Shown: positions 11,301-20,331, counted from the first letter of the stretch. The stretch is 64,000 bases of DNA from Sphingorhabdus sp. (GCA_028279555.1 JANQNO010000005.1:434001-498000), one strand, 5' to 3'. Notes: generated from the sequence alone by a model not told the origin. A program made the numbers and translations.

Positions 11301-11325
11301 TCGATCCGCGGGAGAGCGGGCATGA
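8302..11325 (+). CDS. addB: Double-strand break repair protein AddB
   Basis: The 1007-residue partner of AddA in the helicase-nuclease that processes double-strand ends before RecA loading. The C-terminal RecB-type nuclease domain is visible, with KVDRIDLGEDGSL then IIDYKTGQPP (catalytic Asp and Lys near residue 867) and a following Gln-containing helix. The middle contains helicase-like but degenerate segments. No Walker A motif is evident in the N-terminal region, consistent with AddB's inactivated helicase core in alphaproteobacteria. It overlaps murU by eight bases and addA by four. Confidence 0.92.
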   Translation: MVEAIRPSIFTLPFGGDLCEQTVELVLKQCGPAPLAISRATIFLPNNRAIRAMQEAFVRRAENGLLMPRLIAIGDLALDEALSPMLDPVDGEADTPGLIGPLRRQLILAGLIRQQYRKQAKEIDATEVMRLARLLAELIDELDIEKIGPKAFEELAGQREVADDPDLAGHWQSSYENLLEILPLYRKEMQKLGLEGPAALRNILLARLKDRLGRGVLPRPVFASGISTAAPAIADLLSAIAKLAGGHVILPHIDLGMDDEGWEELGPPPQEKGKLPEFGKETHPQFHLKLLLERMGVNRGEVALLGSDKRNVAGAINSIFCLPEATTAWSLLTPARKKLPSLRLTVAEDSAEEALAIAIMVRRALEEPGKRIAIATPDRELAKRISEQLKRWDIAVDDTAGKPLLQTPPGMLLVALAQMVADQFSASSLLGVAKHPLVRPEHRLEWLEMTRALDMELRGPSPGLGLKAITRQLARAAKNPRNKARKDELKALQEWWKQFAEQISPLEKAVAQGFDAFLATLADIAGELSDGAIWKKAEGRQLSAFLDELSGHDFNLAGHIEREALPAFFAELVAGQVVRPPYGGHPRVALFGLLEARLQQADLLICAGLNEGSWPQLPTPDPWLAPRIRRQLGLPALERNIGLSAHDLAGAIGAKECIITRARRDRAGPTVASRFLLRIEAFLGSALQQEEEAIALARKLDQPEASERHLFPAPEIRPSAAQRAVRLSVTDFDRLLSDPFAIYAKRILRLQPLDSVDAGATHAWRGTLVHDILEKWADEDNSDPARLMQRVDCALGDAELHPGLRVLWQPRILQGLKWVAEETQRQMDAGRNLLLAEADGKIQLAGTDVTGKVDRIDLGEDGSLTIIDYKTGQPPAPKQINAGYALQLGLLGHMAINGCFARRKRPVAALEYWSLAKDQQAKDGANPFGYRRKLGSGRSAQKKASEDLIADMVARAEEAIEKWIKGDAPFVAKLRPEFTNYDDYDQLSRLQEWDQRQSQLRSAGERA

Positions 11326-14300
11326 CGTCCGCTGACACAACCGGCCATGCGCTTTATCCGCTCACCGGCGAGCAGAAAGAGGCCGTCAGGCCCGGCGCGC
11401 AGGTCTGGCTGAGTGCATCGGCGGGCACGGGCAAGACCCAGGTGCTGACGGCCCGTGTGTTGCGGCTGCTGCTAACCAAAGGGGTGCGCCCGGAAAACCT
11501 GCTCTGCATTACCTTCACCAAAGCCGCTGCCGCCGAAATGGCGGACCGGATCAATGGCTTGCTGGCGCGCTGGGTGCAGATGGATGACGGGTTGCTCTTT
11601 GCCGATCTGGAGGCGATCGGCGCGCCGTCTGGACCTGGTGCGCGGGCAGAGGCGCGAAAGCTCTTTGCCCGCGTGCTGGATGCGCCTGGCGGTGGCCTGC
11701 AAATCATGACGATTCACAGCCTTGCGCAATCGCTGCTCGGCAGCTTTCCCGAAGAGGCCGGGCTGTTCCCGGGCTTTCGCGCGATCGAGGGACGCGAACA
11801 GGATTATCTTTTCGAGGATGTTCTGGCTGAATTGATCACGGAGTTGGAGGAGAGCGGACGCCAGCATATCATCACGCATTTCCAGAATTTAAGCATCGCC
11901 ATGGGCGAGGAAGCCGCGCTGGCTTTCCTGAAGAAATGCGCGTCCGAAACCGAAGTGATGGCGGACATTCCGGACGATAGAGGAGCCATTGTCTATGCGC
12001 GGAGGATAGCGGGCGTTTCTTTTGCTGACCAAGACCCTCGCGACTGGCTCGCGAAGCAGCTGGCCGATAGTGTCATCGATCGCCGGGCAATAGAGGCAAT
12101 CGCAGAATGGAACACCGAATGGGGAGAAAAAAGCGCGCGAGGGCGAGCGCGCGCATCCATCATCCGGGAATGGTTGGCGCTCGAACCGGCTGTGCGCGCA
12201 GAGAATTTTGCCAGGCTGCATCATTGCTGGACGAAGGCGAACGGCGAACCGCTGATCAGCTCCAAAGGCTATACGCCGCCAAACGATGGCTATGCCGAAG
12301 TCGCGCTGGATTTGTATCAATGGTCGATGCAGCTGACGGCGCAGCTTGTCCTTGCGGATTATGCCGACCGTCTTGCAAGCGCGCTGATCGCCGGGAAAGC
12401 CTATGCGCTGCGCTATGCCGAAGCCAAGAAGCGGCGCGGACTGATCGATTTTGACGACATGATCCGGCATGCCGCAGCATTGCTTGGCAAGCCTGGAATT
12501 GCCGAATGGATTCGTTTCAAGCTCGACCAGCGGATCGACCACATTCTGGTAGACGAAGCACAGGACACCAACCGCAAGCAGTGGAGCATCATAGAGGCGC
12601 TATCGGATGATTTCTTTGCCGGACGGGGCGCGAAAGACGAAAAGCTGCGCACGATCTTTTCTGTTGGCGATTTCAAGCAGGCGATTTTCGGGTTTCAAGG
12701 TACCGATCCTGCGCAATATCTGGCCGCGAAGAAGCGCTTTGCCGCGCGTATAAAGGCAGGCGAGGGTGAATTGGAGGAATTGTCGCTCAGCCAGAGCTTC
12801 CGTTCGTCGCAGCCCGTCATCGCTTTTGTCAACGCCCTGACCGGCTCGCTGCCCGATGGGGCCATGGGCGATGTCGAGCTGGAAGAGCATGTCAGCCAAT
12901 TTCCGGATATCGGCGCAGTCGAACTGCTAGAGCCGGTCAACCCCGATCTCGCCGGGGTGCCCAAAGACGATCAGGATTGGGTAGCAGATGAAAAAAGGCT
13001 GCTGGCCGAAAGGCTGGCGGACCGGGTCAAGGCATTGGTCGATGATGCGCCAGTTATTTTCAATCGTGACAAGGAAAAATCGCGGCCGCTGAGGCCCGGT
13101 GACATTATGATCCTGCTGCGTTCGCGCGGCGAGCTGGCATCCGCCATCATCGGTCAGTTGCATGACCGGGGCGTGGCTGTGGCCGGGATCGACCGGCTGA
13201 AAATGCAGGAGCCACTGGCAGTGCAGGATATGCTGGCGGCCATTCGCTTCGTTCTGCAACCGAATGATGAATATAGCCTGGCCTGCCTGCTGGTTTCGCC
13301 CTTGATTGGCTGGAGCCACGAAAAATTGCTGGAGTTCGGATATCGCAAGAAAGGTACAGGCCTTTGGGAACATCTAAAGGCGCAAGAAGTGGTGGCCGCC
13401 GATATCGCCCCGCTGGCAGTCCTTCTTTCCATTGCCGACTTTGTCAGCCCGCATGCTTTTCTCGAGCATATCCTATCCGGCTCCATGCAGGGGCGCAGGA
13501 AATTGACCGCGCGACTGGGCACAGATTCGCTGATCCCGCTCGACGAGCTTATCAATCTGGTTTTGCAGTTTGAGGCGGAAGGCGGCGGGACATTGCAATC
13601 CTTCCTGCACTGGTTCGAAAATGGCGAAACGCAGATCACGCGCGAGCAGATCCCGTCGAGCGACGAGGTGCGCGTCATGACGGTCCACGGCTCGAAGGGA
13701 CTGCAGGCACCGGTCGTGATTCTGGGCGACATCTGTTCCGACCCCTCGCAAAGCCGCGATGGCTGGCTACCGCTTGAGCTGGACCGCTTCGATGAGGATT
13801 CCGCTGGCCGCGAATTGCCGCTGCTTCGGGTCCGTAAGGCGGAAGAAATCGGTCAGCTAGGAGAAACCAAGCAGCTCAAGGCCGAAAGGGATGTGCAGGA
13901 GCATCTCCGTTTGCTCTATGTTGCCGCGACCCGGGCGGAAGAGCACCTCATCATGACCGGGTCGCTGGGCGAGAAAGCGCGCAAAAAAGACGTTGGATTC
14001 GTTGCGCCAGATAAGAGCTGGTATCCGCATATAGAAAATGCACTGCTGTCGCTTGGATGTGTGTGGGAGGATGACGCTGCCTTTGGCGGGTGTTTGCAAC
14101 TTTCCGGGAGAGAAGCGGCAGTGCTGGCGCACGATAGAGCAGACGAGAAATCGCCTTATGCGACAGAACTGCCCGACTGGTTGTTGAAACCCGCGCCGGA
14201 AGAAGAAACGCCGCCCAGACCGCTTGCGCCGTCGCAGCTCGATACTGATGATTATGGCGAAGCACCATCGGGCGGCGCGCTTCGCATTGCCACCGAAAAG

Positions 14301-14780
14301 GGCAGGCTGGTGCATATGCTCTTTGAACGGATTTCCGGTGACATACCGGCTGCCCTGGCCAAAGCCGAAAAATGGCTAGAGCGGCAAGCCATTCCCGACG
14401 ATCTGGATCCGGCAGAGATATTGTTGATGGTATCGGACATTGTCACCGACCCGGAGTATGCCGCGTGGTTTGGGGAAGATGCGCTGGCCGAGGTGCCGCT
14501 TGCCGCGCTTGTCGGCGAAACGGTGATTTCAGGCCGTATCGACCGGATGATCGTGAGCGAGAAGGGGATCAAAATTCTGGATTTCAAAACCGGAAGGCAT
14601 GTTCCAGAGAATGCCGAGTCCGTTCCCACCGCCTTCTTGCGCCAGATGGCGCATTATGTCGCTGCTATGGAGGCCATTTTCCCAGATCATAAAGTGGAAG
14701 CAGCACTGCTCTATAGCCAAGTACCCCGAATTATTTACCTGCCCGATTCCCTGTTGGAGCCGCTCAGACCCCAGGCTTGA
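11322..14780 (+). CDS. addA: Double-strand break repair helicase AddA
   Basis: A 1152-residue UvrD-like superfamily 1 helicase fused to a RecB-type nuclease. The Walker A motif ASAGTGKT is at residues 32-39, the Walker B motif VDEAQD near 409-414, motif VI in LLYVAATRAEEHL (about 866-878), and the nuclease motif ILDFKTGR near 1085. The start was set at the ATG overlapping the addB stop (ATGA). An in-frame codon 45 bases upstream lies inside addB and is less likely. With AddB it forms a complete AddAB enzyme. Confidence 0.94.
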   Translation: MTSADTTGHALYPLTGEQKEAVRPGAQVWLSASAGTGKTQVLTARVLRLLLTKGVRPENLLCITFTKAAAAEMADRINGLLARWVQMDDGLLFADLEAIGAPSGPGARAEARKLFARVLDAPGGGLQIMTIHSLAQSLLGSFPEEAGLFPGFRAIEGREQDYLFEDVLAELITELEESGRQHIITHFQNLSIAMGEEAALAFLKKCASETEVMADIPDDRGAIVYARRIAGVSFADQDPRDWLAKQLADSVIDRRAIEAIAEWNTEWGEKSARGRARASIIREWLALEPAVRAENFARLHHCWTKANGEPLISSKGYTPPNDGYAEVALDLYQWSMQLTAQLVLADYADRLASALIAGKAYALRYAEAKKRRGLIDFDDMIRHAAALLGKPGIAEWIRFKLDQRIDHILVDEAQDTNRKQWSIIEALSDDFFAGRGAKDEKLRTIFSVGDFKQAIFGFQGTDPAQYLAAKKRFAARIKAGEGELEELSLSQSFRSSQPVIAFVNALTGSLPDGAMGDVELEEHVSQFPDIGAVELLEPVNPDLAGVPKDDQDWVADEKRLLAERLADRVKALVDDAPVIFNRDKEKSRPLRPGDIMILLRSRGELASAIIGQLHDRGVAVAGIDRLKMQEPLAVQDMLAAIRFVLQPNDEYSLACLLVSPLIGWSHEKLLEFGYRKKGTGLWEHLKAQEVVAADIAPLAVLLSIADFVSPHAFLEHILSGSMQGRRKLTARLGTDSLIPLDELINLVLQFEAEGGGTLQSFLHWFENGETQITREQIPSSDEVRVMTVHGSKGLQAPVVILGDICSDPSQSRDGWLPLELDRFDEDSAGRELPLLRVRKAEEIGQLGETKQLKAERDVQEHLRLLYVAATRAEEHLIMTGSLGEKARKKDVGFVAPDKSWYPHIENALLSLGCVWEDDAAFGGCLQLSGREAAVLAHDRADEKSPYATELPDWLLKPAPEEETPPRPLAPSQLDTDDYGEAPSGGALRIATEKGRLVHMLFERISGDIPAALAKAEKWLERQAIPDDLDPAEILLMVSDIVTDPEYAAWFGEDALAEVPLAALVGETVISGRIDRMIVSEKGIKILDFKTGRHVPENAESVPTAFLRQMAHYVAAMEAIFPDHKVEAALLYSQVPRIIYLPDSLLEPLRPQA

Positions 14781-14864
14781 CAGGCCGATAGATATTCTTT
14801 TGCGCGCGCCGCTTGCCACTGCCGGGCGCAATTCATAAATGAAGATCAACAAAGGAGATTTAAC

Positions 14865-15185
14865 ATGGCTACCATTCCTGTCGGCGATGATGATTTTGAG
14901 AGCGCCGTGCTGGGCAGCGACAAGCCCGTATTGGTGGATTTCTGGGCCGAATGGTGCGGCCCCTGCAAAATGATCGGCCCCAGCCTTGAAGAACTTAGCG
15001 AAGAGCTCGGTGAGCAGGTGACCATAGCCAAGCTGAATATCGACGATCATCCCGATACGCCGGCCAAATTCGGTGTTCGCGGCATCCCGACCATGATCCT
15101 GTTCAAGAGCGGCGAGGCGGCCGACAGCAAAGTTGGCGCAGCACCCAAGGCGCAGATCAAGGAATGGCTTGAAGCCGCGCTATAG
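14865..15185 (+). CDS. trxA: Thioredoxin 1
   Basis: A 106-residue cytoplasmic disulfide reductase. The active site WCGPCK is at residues 30-35, the buried Asp at 25 (LVDFWAEW), and the cis-Pro in RGIPTMILF. Its length is normal for TrxA. A strong AAAGGAG ribosome site lies seven bases upstream of the ATG. It follows addA after 84 bases with no evident terminator between, so it may have its own promoter in that gap. Confidence 0.96.
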   Translation: MATIPVGDDDFESAVLGSDKPVLVDFWAEWCGPCKMIGPSLEELSEELGEQVTIAKLNIDDHPDTPAKFGVRGIPTMILFKSGEAADSKVGAAPKAQIKEWLEAAL

Positions 15186-15205
15186 GCGCTGCCGGAGTTA
15201 TCTGG

Positions 15206-16105
15206 TCAAACTGCCGTAAGGATTTGGCCCATGCGGGGGAAGTGAACATGCACTTTGCCCGCCTCGGGCGTTTGCCTCGATAGCGAGATGCGTTTGTCAT
15301 CCAAGCCAATCAACGCCCCGGTAACTGCGGCAGGGTCGGGAGAATCGGTTTTCACGGAAACCGTTTGGCCGAGTTCAAATCCGCTTTTCGTGTCGACTTC
15401 ATCTCCATGGGCAGGTTCATGCTGCGCAGCATGTTCAATCGCTTGCTGCGGAGTCCAGCTTTCGCTTTGACCAAAACCAATTTTCGAGACGCGTTCGTAC
15501 CAGCCAGCAACTTCCGGTCCCAAATCAGCCGGCGTGATCCCGGACATGCCAACAAACTCCAAATTCATGCACATTGCGAAGTCAGCGTGACCGGCGGATT
15601 CACCAGCAATGAACTTGCGACCATCGGCCAATGTTCGCTTCAGCAGGTTGGCACCGGCGTAAAACTGCCCCTGCATATGCGGGACTGCGGGAAGGAAGGT
15701 CCGTCGATCCATTCCGAACCGCTTGGCCCGGTCTTCCCAGAATGCATCCGGCAACTGCTCGTGGTTGTTGCCCAACGCCGTTCCCACAGCCGGCATAAAC
15801 CAGAGGTTTCCGGACCATAATGCGATAAACTTTGCTGCACGGCCCATCGCGCCAGGATAAAGGCTGGGCTCGGTCTGGTGGCTTTCGAGCGCTTCGGTAA
15901 TGCAATCGGTATCGCAGTAAATGTCAGCGCCAATTTGTAGGACAGGAATGCGCTCATAGCCGCCAGTCAACGCCGAAAGTTCCGGTTTAGGGCTGACCAT
16001 GGGCGCTTCTACGGATTTCCATGAAATTCCCTTCAGAGCCAGGCATCTGCGCATAGCCTGACCGAATGGCGATGCCTCATAGTGATGCAATATGACTTCG
16101 GGCAT
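15206..16105 (-). CDS. Glutathione S-transferase family protein
   Basis: A 299-residue protein with an N-terminal thioredoxin-like GST domain. HHYEASPFGQAMRRCLAL (residues 7-24) opens the fold, and RIPVLQIG, followed by IYCDTDCITEALE (about 63-75), corresponds to the cis-Pro and glutathione-binding (E/D)S region, altered here. An all-helical GST C-terminal domain runs to about residue 210. The last 80 residues form an additional strand-rich segment (VSVKTDSPDPAAVTGALIG) not seen in ordinary GSTs. Activity and substrate are unknown. It is convergent with trxA. Confidence 0.78.
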   Translation of the reverse strand: MPEVILHHYEASPFGQAMRRCLALKGISWKSVEAPMVSPKPELSALTGGYERIPVLQIGADIYCDTDCITEALESHQTEPSLYPGAMGRAAKFIALWSGNLWFMPAVGTALGNNHEQLPDAFWEDRAKRFGMDRRTFLPAVPHMQGQFYAGANLLKRTLADGRKFIAGESAGHADFAMCMNLEFVGMSGITPADLGPEVAGWYERVSKIGFGQSESWTPQQAIEHAAQHEPAHGDEVDTKSGFELGQTVSVKTDSPDPAAVTGALIGLDDKRISLSRQTPEAGKVHVHFPRMGQILTAV

Positions 16106-16140
16106 GGAATTTTCCTCTCGATGATAGACTCATAACTTTG

Positions 16141-17364
16141 TTAGCTGCGATAATCCGCATTGATCTCGATATAACCGTGAGTGAGGTCGCAGCCCCAGAC
16201 TTTGGCGCGGCCATCGCCAAGACCGATGTCGATGGCGATGCGGATTTCATTGCCCTTTAGATGCTCGGCGACGGGCGCTTCGTCATAGCCCTCGACCGCC
16301 AGTCCCTTCTCGGCCACCCTGGTGTTTCCGAAGCTAATCGCCAGCCGGTCGCGGTCAGCTGGCTCTCCAGCCTTGCCAACCGCCATGACGACCCGGCCCC
16401 AATTCGCGTCTTCGCCTGCTATGGCGGTTTTGACGAGCGGTGAATTGGCAACGGACAGGCCGATATTGCGGGCGCTGTCATCGTCTGTGGCCCCGGTTAC
16501 GCGGATCTCCACAAATTTCTGTGCGCCTTCGCCATCGCGCACAACCAGCTGTGCGAGTTGCAGGCATATATCATCGAGCGCCGCCGCAAAGGCATCGGCA
16601 CCCGGATCATTGAATGAGGATAGGCTGGCGTTACCGGCCCTTCCGGTTGCAAAGGTCAGCACGGTGTCGCTTGTCGAGGTGTCCCCATCGACGGTGATGC
16701 AGCCGAAGCTCTTTTCATTTGCTGCGGCGAGCAACTGCTGCAGAAACTCCGGCGCGATGGCTGCATCGGTAAAGATATAGCCGAGCATCGTCGCCATATC
16801 GGGGGCGACCATGCCGCTGCCCTTTATGATCGCGGACAGATGCACGGTTTTGCCATCCACGATCGCGCTCGCCGTCGCGCCCTTCGGAAAAGTGTCTGTG
16901 GTGGAAATAGAGCGCGCTGCCTCTTCCCAACTACAGCGCTCGGCGTGGAACACGGCCTCCAGCCCGGCTTTCGCCTTGTCCTGCGGTAGCGCCTCACCGA
17001 TAACGCCGGTCGAGGAGACGAAGACCTCCCCCGGCTCGCAGCCGAGATGCCCAGCAACCTGCGCCATGATCGCTTCTACCGCTTCGCGGCCGCGATGGCC
17101 GGTAAAGGCGTTGGCATTGCCGGCATTGACGATGAGTGCACGCGCTTTTCCGGCCTTTATCTGCTCTCGGCCAAGCTCGACTTCCGGCGAACAACAGACA
17201 TTATTGGTGAACAGGCCCGCCACAGCGGTGTCCTCGTCCAGTTCGACATAGGTGAGATCGGCCCGGCCCGAATATTTATAACCGGCTTCTGCCACGCGCA
17301 ACTGGACGCCGCCAATGTCTGGCAGTTCGGGGAAGGGCCTCGCGAGCGGGGATATACTGGACAA
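16141..17364 (-). CDS. argJ: Bifunctional ornithine acetyltransferase / N-acetylglutamate synthase
   Basis: A 407-residue arginine-biosynthesis enzyme that recycles the acetyl group from N-acetylornithine to glutamate. The self-cleavage site is in KGSGMVAPDMATMLG (residues 181-195), where Thr192 becomes the N-terminal nucleophile of the beta chain. AGNANAFTG (81-89) and the oxyanion motif VSSTGVIGE (116-124) are present. In related genomes argJ commonly sits near secA. Here it is divergent from the TonB-domain genes that precede secA, with 57 bases between the two starts. Confidence 0.96.
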   Translation of the reverse strand: MSSISPLARPFPELPDIGGVQLRVAEAGYKYSGRADLTYVELDEDTAVAGLFTNNVCCSPEVELGREQIKAGKARALIVNAGNANAFTGHRGREAVEAIMAQVAGHLGCEPGEVFVSSTGVIGEALPQDKAKAGLEAVFHAERCSWEEAARSISTTDTFPKGATASAIVDGKTVHLSAIIKGSGMVAPDMATMLGYIFTDAAIAPEFLQQLLAAANEKSFGCITVDGDTSTSDTVLTFATGRAGNASLSSFNDPGADAFAAALDDICLQLAQLVVRDGEGAQKFVEIRVTGATDDDSARNIGLSVANSPLVKTAIAGEDANWGRVVMAVGKAGEPADRDRLAISFGNTRVAEKGLAVEGYDEAPVAEHLKGNEIRIAIDIGLGDGRAKVWGCDLTHGYIEINADYRS

Positions 17365-17421
17365 TTCAATGGCTTTCGATCAGTTAGTGGACAGATTAGC
17401 CGTAACAGGGGAGTGCCCGCA

Positions 17422-18915
17422 ATGAGTTTTGCAATTGGTCTGATTGTTTTTGCCTTGAGCCAATCCACGCAGGCGCAGCCCGCTCCAACTATTGACCGAC
17501 CGCCACCGGCTCCTCCCGAAGCACTGCCGACAATTGAGCTACCCAGCACTGTTCCAGCGCCCATACCATACCGCCTGCCAAAGCCGCCAAAAGGCAAGGC
17601 CAGCGATCCTATGCCGCGCAGCAGGCCCCACACTTGGGTAACATCTGCGGATTATCCTTCCGCTTCTCTCCGTTCGGAAGCGGAAGGGACAACGCGCGTA
17701 AATCTGATTGTCGGCGCACATGGGCGCGTTGAGAATTGTGGGGTAACGGCCTCAAGCGGTCATCATTCGCTGGATAGTGCCACCTGCAGAAATTTGGTCC
17801 GCCGGGGCCGATTCTACCCGGCGCAGGACAGTCAGGGGCTCCCGCGTCGCGGCAGCTATTCGACGTCTGTGGCATGGCGTATTCCCGGCAGCAATTTTGT
17901 GAATGAGAGCTTTCCAACCGGGCCGAAACCCTATTCCTACACAATGTTCAGCCTGGATATGGTTGACTATCCCGAAAAGGCGGAAAAGGAAAAACGCCAA
18001 GGGCGCGCTGTCGTCGAGACGCATGTCAATGAATTGGGGGACGTCACATCCTGCAGCGTGATCGATAGCAGCGGTCATGCCGATCTGGACAAAACCTCAT
18101 GCGAGTTTGCGCGCGAGAACTGGCATTTCCGTCCGGCGCGGGACATCGATGGCAATGCGATCGCCGGGAAGGTCAGGCGGTCGTTTCGCTGGCGATTGCC
18201 GCGACCGCCTGTGGTTTCTGCCCCAGCGCGCAGAACCACACGGCCATCATTCCGGACGGAACATTTCCCCAGGCCGCCCTATATGAGCGGCTTCTTCCCC
18301 TGGCGTCAGCTCACAAAAGCCGACTACCCGGCAAAAGCATTGGCAGAAAAGCGAGAGGGCGAAACCCTGGTGGTGATGACGGTGACGCCAGAAGGGAATT
18401 GGGGCAGCTGCGAAGTGACCTCCAGCAGCGGCCATAAAGATCTGGATGCAGCGGCCTGCCCGCTGATCAAGTCCAAAGCACGTATCAGAGCCGCAACAGG
18501 TCTTGATGGCAAGCCGGGGCCGGGACGGATAGAATCCGGCGTCAACTGGCGCATTCCCCATCAAGCTGAGGCTGCGGATATTCCAAATGTCACGGCGACT
18601 CCCGCACCCCCTAATGTAGCGCGCCCGCGAACACCCAATTTTTTTGCAGAGCCGGGTACCGCCAATCTCGAGTTGATCATGAACAAGGACGGCAGAATCC
18701 GTGACTGCGAGCTCGATCATGATTTCAAGAAGGGCGAAGCGGCTAGAATGCTGGGACTGGCGAATGTCAGCTTCTGTAGAGAAATCGAGAAAGGCCGCGA
18801 CCGCTTTGTGCCCTTCAAGGATGCAGACGGCAATGCGATTGAAAAGAAAATCAAGTTGCAGCTGGAATTGAAGACCGAGGATTTTGCTGCGGATGCCGGG
18901 GAGAAACCTGAGTGA
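17422..18915 (+). CDS. Secreted protein with three TonB C-terminal-like domains
   Basis: A 497-residue protein. The ATG at 17422 was chosen because it gives a classical signal peptide (MSFAIGLIVFALSQSTQAQ); longer in-frame extensions run into argJ antisense. A Pro-rich linker leads to three repeats of a TonB C-terminal-like domain at about residues 70-155, 175-255 and 293-375. Each has a DYP-x-x-A motif, SSGH-x-x-LD, two conserved Cys about 16 residues apart and a final WR(I/L)P. A fourth, degenerate copy lies at about 411-490. Without a separate transmembrane anchor and energising domain this is not an ordinary TonB. A periplasmic binding or scaffolding role is inference. Confidence 0.75.
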   Translation: MSFAIGLIVFALSQSTQAQPAPTIDRPPPAPPEALPTIELPSTVPAPIPYRLPKPPKGKASDPMPRSRPHTWVTSADYPSASLRSEAEGTTRVNLIVGAHGRVENCGVTASSGHHSLDSATCRNLVRRGRFYPAQDSQGLPRRGSYSTSVAWRIPGSNFVNESFPTGPKPYSYTMFSLDMVDYPEKAEKEKRQGRAVVETHVNELGDVTSCSVIDSSGHADLDKTSCEFARENWHFRPARDIDGNAIAGKVRRSFRWRLPRPPVVSAPARRTTRPSFRTEHFPRPPYMSGFFPWRQLTKADYPAKALAEKREGETLVVMTVTPEGNWGSCEVTSSSGHKDLDAAACPLIKSKARIRAATGLDGKPGPGRIESGVNWRIPHQAEAADIPNVTATPAPPNVARPRTPNFFAEPGTANLELIMNKDGRIRDCELDHDFKKGEAARMLGLANVSFCREIEKGRDRFVPFKDADGNAIEKKIKLQLELKTEDFAADAGEKPE

Positions 18916-19913
18916 CTTTGTCCGTTCTTATGGCAATGGTTGCTGCAACATTAGGTGCGGAAAACCGCGTGGCGGAGAAGTTGCAATCGCCTACCGCCTG
19001 CCCTGACGGGCAACAGCAGCACGGCAATGGATGTGCCGCGCAGCCGCGCGTTGCAGTTGATCGAGGTACTCCTGCGAAGCCCGCAAACAACCGCGCCAGA
19101 TGGGTAACCACCAGTGACTATCCAGCAGCTGCGTTGCAGAAGAGAGCTGAAGGCACGACAGGAATTATTTTGACGGTCAGCCCGGAAGGCAGGGTGACGA
19201 AATGCAAGGTATATTCGAGCAGCGGCAATTCCGATTTGGATCTCGCAGCATGTGATGCAGCCAGCAGGCGTGCACAGTTTGAACCGGCTCGTGATCGGAA
19301 CGGCAAGGCAACAGTTGGAAGCTATGCGACGCGCATCCGTTGGCAAATCCCCAGCGGTTTGCCCAACCCAATACCGGACGCGGTCAAGATAGTACAAAGC
19401 TATGTGATCGAAAAGGATGGTTCGGTCTCAAACTGTAAATTTGAAAGGACGCCGAAGGTAGAGGATCCGGGCACAAGTCCCTGTGATGTTATGGAGAGAT
19501 TCGAACCGCCTACCGATGCAGAAGGAAACCCGATTCGCAAGAAGGTGGCAGTAGCGGTTGTCACCAGGGTCGAGGATATTTCCGACAAGAACTCTACCCA
19601 AAAAGTCAGGTCGGATGATTTGAGCCGGAAGCTAAAACCGCGCGGCAATGTGGCAAGGTGGATTACGGCCAATGACTATCCAGCAGATGCCTTGCGAGAC
19701 AAGGCCGAAGGCACAACCCGTTATCGGCTGATCGTGTCACCTGCAGGCCGATCCCGGGCTTGCGTGATAATTGCTTCCAGCGGTCATTCGTCGCTGGATC
19801 GTGCGGCTTGCAGAAATGCCCAGCGCCGCGCACGGTTCGACCCTGCCCTGGACAGAAAGGGTCTACCCATTGCTGCAAGTTGGGTTGGCTCCTACCGTTG
19901 GAAACTTCCCTGA
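18912..19913 (+). CDS. Secreted protein with two TonB C-terminal-like domains
   Basis: A 333-residue paralogue of the preceding gene. It starts at a GTG overlapping the upstream stop (GTGA) and has a short signal peptide (LSVLMAMVAATLGAE). Complete repeat domains occupy about residues 62-145 and 249-333, each with DYPA-x-AL, SSG(N/H)-x-x-LD and a Cys pair. A degenerate middle copy (about 160-225) retains only KDGSVSNCKF. The two genes appear to have arisen by domain duplication. Same-operon coupling suggests a joint periplasmic function. Confidence 0.75.
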   Translation: MTLSVLMAMVAATLGAENRVAEKLQSPTACPDGQQQHGNGCAAQPRVAVDRGTPAKPANNRARWVTTSDYPAAALQKRAEGTTGIILTVSPEGRVTKCKVYSSSGNSDLDLAACDAASRRAQFEPARDRNGKATVGSYATRIRWQIPSGLPNPIPDAVKIVQSYVIEKDGSVSNCKFERTPKVEDPGTSPCDVMERFEPPTDAEGNPIRKKVAVAVVTRVEDISDKNSTQKVRSDDLSRKLKPRGNVARWITANDYPADALRDKAEGTTRYRLIVSPAGRSRACVIIASSGHSSLDRAACRNAQRRARFDPALDRKGLPIAASWVGSYRWKLP

Positions 19914-19926
19914 CAGGAATAGCTAT

Positions 19927-19947
19927 GGACGAATGGCTCCATCGTCC
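19927..19947 (+). terminator. Possible hairpin after the TonB-domain operon
   Basis: GGACGAATGG pairs with CCATCGTCC around CT, with one bulged A. It follows the stop of the TonB-domain gene by 13 bases. There is no T-run, so factor-independent termination is doubtful. Confidence 0.3.
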
Positions 19948-19970
19948 CTAAATGGGCGGCTAGACAGACT

Positions 19971-20240
19971 ATGCGTATTTTCGTTTATCTTCTCGCCCTC
20001 CTGACGGGCCTTTCGGCGGCACAGAATGCCGAGGCGCGGGTTGCTGCACCTGATGAGATTAGCGCCGCCGAAGCGGTTTCGGCCATCGGCTTGCAAGCGA
20101 ATGAAGTGGCTGCCGAGAGCGCCGTATATCTTGCATTGGCGGCTGTCGAACTGCCGGCGAGATCGGAACCCATCGGAGCAGCCTTGCCTTCGGGAGCGAT
20201 TGAAGCGCGGACCCTGCGGAGCGATCGCGCGCTAGAATAG
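19971..20240 (+). CDS. Small secreted protein directly upstream of secA
   Basis: A predicted 89-residue protein with a clear signal peptide ([20 protein letters not shown], cleavage probably after AEA) followed by an Ala/Glu-rich mature part of about 65 residues ending [11 protein letters not shown]. No family is recognised and no known arrest motif (such as SecM's or RAPP/RAPG) is visible. It sits 115 bases ahead of secA, where some bacteria keep a secretion-monitor peptide. It has no cysteines. It may be an ordinary small periplasmic protein. The coding call rests on the signal peptide and uninterrupted GC-rich codon use. Confidence 0.5.
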   Translation: MRIFVYLLALLTGLSAAQNAEARVAAPDEISAAEAVSAIGLQANEVAAESAVYLALAAVELPARSEPIGAALPSGAIEARTLRSDRALE

Positions 20241-20313
20241 CGCGCAACTTCGGTCAACTCGCGCCATTTTTGCAGCGCATTTTTCCCATAAGTTTCAGAC
20301 CAATCAGGTCTTT

Positions 20314-20331
20314 GTCAGCCAGTTCGCTGAC
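20314..20331 (+). promoter_or_regulatory. Hairpin in the secA leader
   Basis: GTCAGC and GCTGAC form a perfect 6-bp stem around CAGTTC, ending 12 bases before the secA AAGGAA ribosome site, with an AT-rich spacer that includes TTTTT. It could be a leader structure or a weak terminator of the upstream small gene. Direct sequestration of the ribosome site is not evident. Confidence 0.35.

Noticed and set aside
17047-17421. N-terminal extension of the first TonB-domain gene
   Set aside because: The extension is antisense to argJ. The ATG at 17422 gives a signal peptide and a sensible start.
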